Below, piece by piece: positions 58,237 to 64,000 of a stretch of 64,000 nucleotides of DNA (position 1 is its first letter; each line of letters starts with the position of its first letter). The DNA is from Montifringilla adamsi. Lineage: Eukaryota; Chordata; Aves; Passeriformes; Passeridae. Where the stretch lies: assembly GCA_017590115.1 (NCBI GenBank), contig JAGGNK010006113.1, positions 62,001 to 126,000 of the forward strand. Direction: 5' to 3'. The position numbers were made by a program, and so were the translations under genes. The notes under the pieces were generated by a model. That model had not been told where the DNA came from. It saw only the letters and a program-made list of their open reading frames with translations, and did no database searches.

Positions 58237-61200
58237 CTGTCAAGGGAGAGGGAAAGAGAGCTCAGCTCCACCTCACCCACTTCCAGGTGGGGTTCTAATT
58301 CAGCCTCCCAATCCCACCGGGCTGCAGAGGATTTCTCCAGCCAGCATCTCCGTGAGGGAGACCTTTCCTGAGCCCCTCTCCCAGGGAAGCTCAGGGAGGA
58401 GGAGGCTCTGCACACTCATGCCACCCAAACAGAGGGGACAACTTCCCAACAGTGCAGTCATGCATAAAACTGGAGGTGGGGAGGAAGGATGCGGATCCCT
58501 CCCTCCCCTTTCCACGCCCTTCCCACTCTGCCCCTAATCCACCACCACGGCTTTTCCCAAGGGAAGGAGACAAAATACAATCACTGCAGGTTGCCAAGGG
58601 GGAGGGGAACAGTTGCAGCAGAGACTGGTCTGTCACGATGGCTGTCGGTACTCGGGTCACAGACACTTGGACTTCCACAGCACATGGAAGACACCAACAC
58701 TGGGACGTGTCACGCTTTCGAGTGACTCAAACGGACAGGCAGAGAGCTGATGTGCAGACTGAAATATTTGTATTTCTCCTTTTAATCTACAGGTGATGGT
58801 CCCCACGACAAACAGGGGGACTAAAACCTGACCTCATTTCCCTGTGGTCAGAAAATTTTCAGCTTTCTTGTGAGGTCTCCCCAGCTGATGCTTTGGGAAA
58901 AAACCCCAACTTTTTGTTCCATGTTTGACAATTCCTGTAAGTTTATTCCTGTGTGGACATTAACTTGAGATTCAAGCCACATCTCCATTCACAAGACAGA
59001 AAACTGGACAAAACAAGTTTTCTGTGATGCTACCCCAGGAAACTCCAGTTTAGCTGTGAATGATGGCCCTGCAAATGGGAAAGCAGCTCTTTTCCCAAGG
59101 ACTCTTCAGGCATCCATCTCTCCAACCAAAAAAAAAAAGATGCAAAACAATTTTAACAGCTGACTAGGGAGATTTTAAGTTGTCACTCATCCCATCTATT
59201 TGGCACCAAGAATATGAGGAGAATTTCCCTGTGGGCTTTTACCTAACAAACCAGAGAAGGCCTTGAATAACAAGAGAATCTAAAAGAAAACCTTCAAATG
59301 CAGACAAATACAGGCAAGACAAGAAATTACAGGACAGATACCATGAAACATGTTCAGCAGTACTTACATGGGACTTGCTCACCATTTCCTGATCTATGAC
59401 CAAGGGTTTAATGTTTACTTGCTGGTTAGCTCACAGACCTCAGTGAGAGTTTTACCTGAACAAAGCTGGAGCTTGGATACAGGTTTGGACGTCAGGATAG
59501 AACACCCTGGCTTCATTAAGGGTTTTTGAAGGATTGTTAACATCAGTTCTGCAATGACCAGACACTAAAGTGACAGTTTATTTTTATAGGCAGAATGAGA
59601 CCCTATTTGCAAATATCCCTACAGCCTGTCCACACTTGGGTCTGGTCATTAATGGTATTATTAAGGAATTTAATTGACCCAAGGGAGCAGGGAAAAGGAA
59701 TTATTTTTCTTTTTAATTAGAACAAGCACTATGAAACCTCTTTGTAAGGTAAAGGCCATGACATAATCTGGTATCTTGTAATTTTATCTTGGATGGCAAA
59801 TATTGCTCTTTAATACCCAAGACAAACTATGCTTTCAAAGTACTATTAAAAAAATCCAAAAAAAACCCCCTAGCCCTCAACCAAACAACGCCTAAAGAGA
59901 AATAACTTATTCCAATTCTCTGAAATCTGTCTCATTACACTGAAATCTCTCTTTGCTGTCATTTGTGGTAGTGCCTTCATAAATCTGGCTAAGCAGCAAG
60001 TGCATGAAAGAAAAAAAAAATCAGTGAGGCAGAAATGCTGAATGGAAAGATAAGATTTGGTTGAAAAGGAACCTTCCTAGATGTGTCTTCCATGCAAGTA
60101 TCAGCCAACACAACATGGCTGAATAGATGAAATAATTCCAGCAGCAAGGGGAAACCATAAGTTCAATAAAAGCTGCTGGGAAAGGTCTGTAAGAGACAAC
60201 CCTGGAATTATCTGGAGTTCCAGAACACTCCTGGTACACCCATTCTGTGGATGTTACTGCCACCAAGGTGAAACAGGAAGCCTGGCAATGGATCTGAGCC
60301 AGGTCTGAAGCAAATAACTGAATCTGGGTGGGTTTTCCATTCCTGAAAAGAGCTGCAGGCTCATAAGGACAATGAACTGGATCTGGATCCAAGACTTAGA
60401 TGTGGATCTGGGGTTGCAAGGGATGCTGCTGAGAAGGTAAATTATATGTAAATTATGTTTCTTTTCAGCACATGGTCAGATTTGAACCCTCTGGTTTCAA
60501 AACCTGCTTTAAGAATGAATTGTTTGGGTCAATTTGCCCTGCCCTTCCAACCAGATGATGAAAATATCATCTGCCCTTCCAGCTGAGCTGATGACCACAA
60601 ATTCAGCTGGATCAAATCAGGATTTTCCCAAGTTGTGCTGACTTACATCAGCTCAGAGTTCTGCTCTCTTTGTGATTCACCTTCCAGATGCATTCTCAGC
60701 AGCATTCATCCCTTACAAAATTGATGGAAATTCTGCTTGATACTTAAATGCATCATCTTTATTCTCAGGCAGCAGGTGGCAACAGGTCACAGGAAATGGA
60801 TCTCACTCTAATTTCACTTGCAAGGCTCTGCTTAGATTTTTGAAATATTAAACTCCAAATTAAAAGCTCCATTAAAGAAATCTGGTACAGGCTGAAATTT
60901 CAGGTGAAAACTTACAGGAAGACAAGTGCGTTTTCTGTGAGACTGCCCTTAATTCTACTTGCTGTGAGCTGAATTCATAGCAGGACTCATACTTCAACCA
61001 CCTTCCCACCTGTCCCTTTTTTTGGGAGGCACAGTGAATCCTTAAAAAGATCCCAGAATTACTTATAGGACCTAAGAAATATCACATTAGGATGCGTATC
61101 ATGAGATGTGATATGAAATGATCAATTGTTATACAAAGACACTGTGACCACCTAATGGCTTTTCATGGATTAGCCATGATCAATAAATCCATTACTTTTA

Positions 61201-61287
61201 TTGCTTGGGACAAAGGAATTAGCTGGCAGATTCTCTTATTTATCCCATTTATGACAGCTCTCAGGACAAGGACAGCAGCATCCCATT

Positions 61288-61625
61288 TGAGGTTGGAAAA
61301 GACCTCTAAGATCAAGTCCAAATCTTTCCCCAGCACTGCAAAACCCAGCACTAAACCATGTCTCCAAGTGCCACATTTACACAGCTTTTAAATCCTTCCG
61401 GGATGGGGACTCCAGCATCTCCTGAACAGTCTGTGCCAATGCTTGATCATCCTTTCAGTGAAGAATTTTCCCCAATATCCAACCTGAACCTCTCCTGGTG
61501 CAACCTGAGGCCGTTTCCTTTCATTCGGTTGCTTGATAGAAGAGACCAACCCCTTCAAGGAGCGATAAGGTCCTCCCAATCCTCCTTTTCTCCAGGATAA
61601 ACCATCCCAGCTCCCTCAACCACTC
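61288..61625 (-). repeat. CR1 LINE 3' fragment, older subfamily
   Basis: TGAGGTTGGAAAAGACCTCT, CCAAGTGCCACATTTACACA and CTGAGGCCGTTTCCTTTCAT. It runs to CCTTTTCTCCAGGATAAACC. Confidence 0.88.
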
Positions 61626-62224
61626 CTAATGTGCTCTAAAACATGGGATCTACCATGAGAAACAGCCTTATGAAAGCACACACCAGACCCTGCCCTGGCA
61701 GCAAGGATTTGGCCAAAATGACAAAATCTATCTGTGGTTTTGTCCTTTAAGCAGCTGGAAGCATGGAGAGTCTTTGTCTTTGCAAAAGAAGCAGAATAAA
61801 TGGATTGCACTTAGAGGAAAGCAATGGAAAGAGCAAAAAGAATGGGTTTGGAGATAAAGATCTACATGAAGAAAGATGAAGAGTCCTGCACCCTGAGAAA
61901 AGGCAAGTGCAGGGGGACACACAGGACATGCCAATAAAGATGTAAAGGGCCATTACAAAGGGCAAAGTGATCAATTATTTTCATTACTCAACCCTGATGG
62001 AGCAGCAGCAACTTAAGTTAAAGAAGCAGCAGAAGGAAAAAAAAAAATCACTTTATAATTCAAAAGCAGCTCCTGGAGAGGAGCTCTGAAAAGGGAATTG
62101 GTCGCTGGACTCAACAAATAATGGATGTCTCCTTACACACCAGCAGTTCTGCTGCAGGAAAATCACAGTACAGGGATGTGTTTTATTTATTCTCTCGTGC
62201 TTCTCTGCTCCTCTGACCTGTGTT

Positions 62225-62365
62225 CACAGAATTACAGAATCATAGAATGGTTTGGGCTGGAAGGAACCTTAAAAATCATCTCACTACACCCCACTGCCAT
62301 GAGCAGGGGCACTTTTCACTAGACCAGCTGCTCACAGCTCCATCCAACCTGGCTCTAAACACTTT
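62225..62365 (-). repeat. CR1 LINE 3' tail fragment
   Basis: Starts CACAGAATTACAGAATCATA with the terminal repeat duplicated, and ends in CCAACCTGGCTCTAAACAC. Confidence 0.88.
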
Positions 62366-62645
62366 TTAAACACTTACAAACTGATCCTCCCAAAAGCAAG
62401 AGTGTTGTCCCAATTTTAGGGCCACTTTTAGAGCAAATCCCTGTAACTCAATGCCTATATAACCAGGATAGGAAACCTGTAACCAAAAACGAGGGGAAAC
62501 TCTACTTGCTCTTCCCTTGCGCAGGCAAAAAAAGAAACACCTGCTGTGATTTCTATTCTCCCCTAAAAGATGATTCTACTCCCAGTAGCTGCAATATAAA
62601 TAATAAAATCAGGGCAACAGGAAATCAAATGCCTCTAAACTGCCC

Positions 62646-62742
62646 TAAGCAGCCTGGTCTGGTGGAAAGTGTTCATAGTGGGGGGTCTGGAATGAGATAA
62701 ACTTTAGGGTCCCTCCAAACCCAAACCATTCTGTGATGATTT
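62646..62742 (+). repeat. CR1 LINE 3' tail fragment
   Basis: AGCAGCCTGGTCTGGTGGAA, ending CCATTCTGTGATGATTT. Confidence 0.85.
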
Positions 62743-63251
62743 TATGACATGAGACAGGCAGGTGACGAGGCAGCTGTGACCAGGCTGCTTCATTATTCAC
62801 CTTTAATTAAGGAAGGTGTTCTCTGAGAGTCCAAGAAGGACTTGCAGGATCCAGGTATTATCCCCAGGTAAGGATAGGATTTCAAATTCCTTGAACCATG
62901 AGGACAACACTCTCCTGAGGAACAGTGTCCTTCCTAGACCAGCCATGCATGGAAGCACTGACTCACATTAATCCTGGAATTACAATACAGGCAGAAAATT
63001 TGACATCCAAGACTCCCTAAAAGGATATTGAGCCAAGAAAAAGGGCTAAACCCTTAGATAGGAGATTTGACACGTAAATTCCTAAGGATTTAAGAGGAAT
63101 GATGATGATAAGGGTCACGAGGAACCCCTGACATTGCCTCTTGGGTGGGATGCCTGGAAAAATACACTGTGCCAGGGTTTTAGTCTTGGGCCAGTCTCTT
63201 CCCACTGGTCAGAGCCTGAGGGTCCAGATTTCCAATGATCTGCTTGGCAAG

Positions 63252-63410
63252 GATTCATAAATTCATGGAGTGGTTTGGGTTGGAAGGGACCTTAAAGATC
63301 ATTTAGTTTCAATCCCCTGGCATGGGCAGGGACACCTTCCACTATCCTAGGTTGCTTAGAGCTCTGTCCAACCTGGCCTTGGACATTTTCAGGGATGGGA
63401 CATCAACTTC
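63252..63410 (-). repeat. CR1 LINE 3' tail fragment interrupted by a microsatellite
   Basis: GATTCATAAATTCATGGAGT to TTCAGGGATGGGACATCAAC. The expected continuation (CCACAGCTTC) has been replaced by a TCCA repeat. Confidence 0.9.
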
Positions 63411-63456
63411 CATCCATCCATCCATCCATCCATCCATCCATCCATCCATCCATCCC
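63411..63456. repeat. (TCCA)n microsatellite
   Basis: About eleven TCCA units. It gives a spurious Ser-Ile-His-Pro repeat in one frame. Confidence 0.95.
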
Positions 63457-64000
63457 TCAGCACTTCCTGCTATCTGCAGTGGATTCCCTCATTCACAGCC
63501 AGCACCAAGAAAAACCAAGCCCCTGAGACACATTTTCCATCTCAGATAAAATAATTTTCACGGGTAGCAAAGACAAATTAATTACAAGGCAACGTTTCAC
63601 TGGCTGAGGGTGCCCTACAGGCAGCAATAAATGGGAGGAAATGTGGGAACACAGGTCTTGCAAGATCATCTTCAGCACAGCCTGAAGGGAAGGATTTATT
63701 TAACCCACACCTGTCAAGTCCAGCTAACCCCTAACAAGTCACAGATATCCAAACATTTCCATTTATCATTCCCCAGGTCAAGAAATCACACAATTTCCAG
63801 TACTTATTTTTCCACTTCTGTCACTTTTCTCTCCCATTAATTCCCTCTGTTTTCCTTCTTTTTACATCTCCTTCTCCAACCACAGATCTCACCACAAAGA
63901 TTTCCAAAATCCAAGAAAAACAGTCTAAGGGATCTATTTCTCACTCTGTGCTACCCCAGAAATAAAACTCTGGAATCTAAGGGAGGGAAGCTGGGGAGGG

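Larger units (their letters stand above)
58237..64000 (-). other. ADGRB1 upstream intron (partial, at least 5.76 kb)
   Basis: No further ADGRB1 exon could be found on the minus strand. It holds four CR1 fragments and one TCCA microsatellite. The rest (58237-61287, 61626-62224, 62743-63251, 63460-64000) is unique sequence with no gene seen. A very short exon could still have been missed. Confidence 0.6.

Noticed and set aside
58391..58796. Possible extra ADGRB1 exon upstream of TM6
   Set aside because: Open frames on both strands lack any TM5 or loop similarity and have no matching splice phases.
1..64000. CRISPR arrays, tRNA or rRNA genes, prokaryotic-type operons
   Set aside because: No regularly spaced direct repeats with unique spacers, no tRNA B-box-like sequence and no operon-like gene spacing were seen. 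The window is vertebrate nuclear DNA.

Overview
This is nuclear DNA from a bird. It holds a dense scatter of CR1 LINE 3' tails, about 38 fragments. They are recognised by their ends (plus orientation ATTCTGTGATTCT; minus orientation TCACAGAATCATGGAATGG) and by a shared body motif of the TGCCATGGGCAGGGACACC type. Two LTR-type fragments resemble songbird ERV families, so a passerine is likely. That part rests on memory of avian repeats, not on a search.

The only protein-coding gene I can support is the 3' part of ADGRB1 (BAI1, brain-specific angiogenesis inhibitor 1, an adhesion GPCR), on the minus strand. Seven coding exons join in frame with consensus splice sites and add up to 440 codons plus a stop. 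In transcript order they are: 58236-58065 (TM6-TM7), 56938-56843 (membrane-proximal tail), 54222-54183 (40-nt microexon), 52117-51441 (large tail exon), 50819-50784 (36-nt microexon), 50182-50078 (ELMO-binding helix) and 36089-35892 (C terminus ending QTEV, a PDZ ligand). Upstream exons (extracellular domains, GAIN domain, TM1-TM5) lie beyond 64000. The 3' UTR runs from 35891 towards about 34690 or further.

Layout: 1-29580 is gene-free intergenic sequence with CR1 fragments, microsatellites and a few unique blocks. 29590-30729 is an antisense ERV fragment with a well-formed LTR. 31141-32822 is more CR1. 32823-36402 is a CR1-free block holding the ADGRB1 3' UTR and last exon. 36090-50077 is the 14-kb last intron, rich in CR1. 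50078-58236 is the exon cluster. 58237-64000 is intronic sequence with no exon I can find.

The most interesting gene-level observation is that the cytoplasmic tail lacks the long proline-rich stretch known in mammalian ADGRB1. A Ser/Asn/Gln-rich segment with five CAG glutamine codons stands in its place, while the ELMO-binding RKR site and the PDZ ligand are intact. I found no prokaryotic-type system, CRISPR array or tRNA/rRNA gene.
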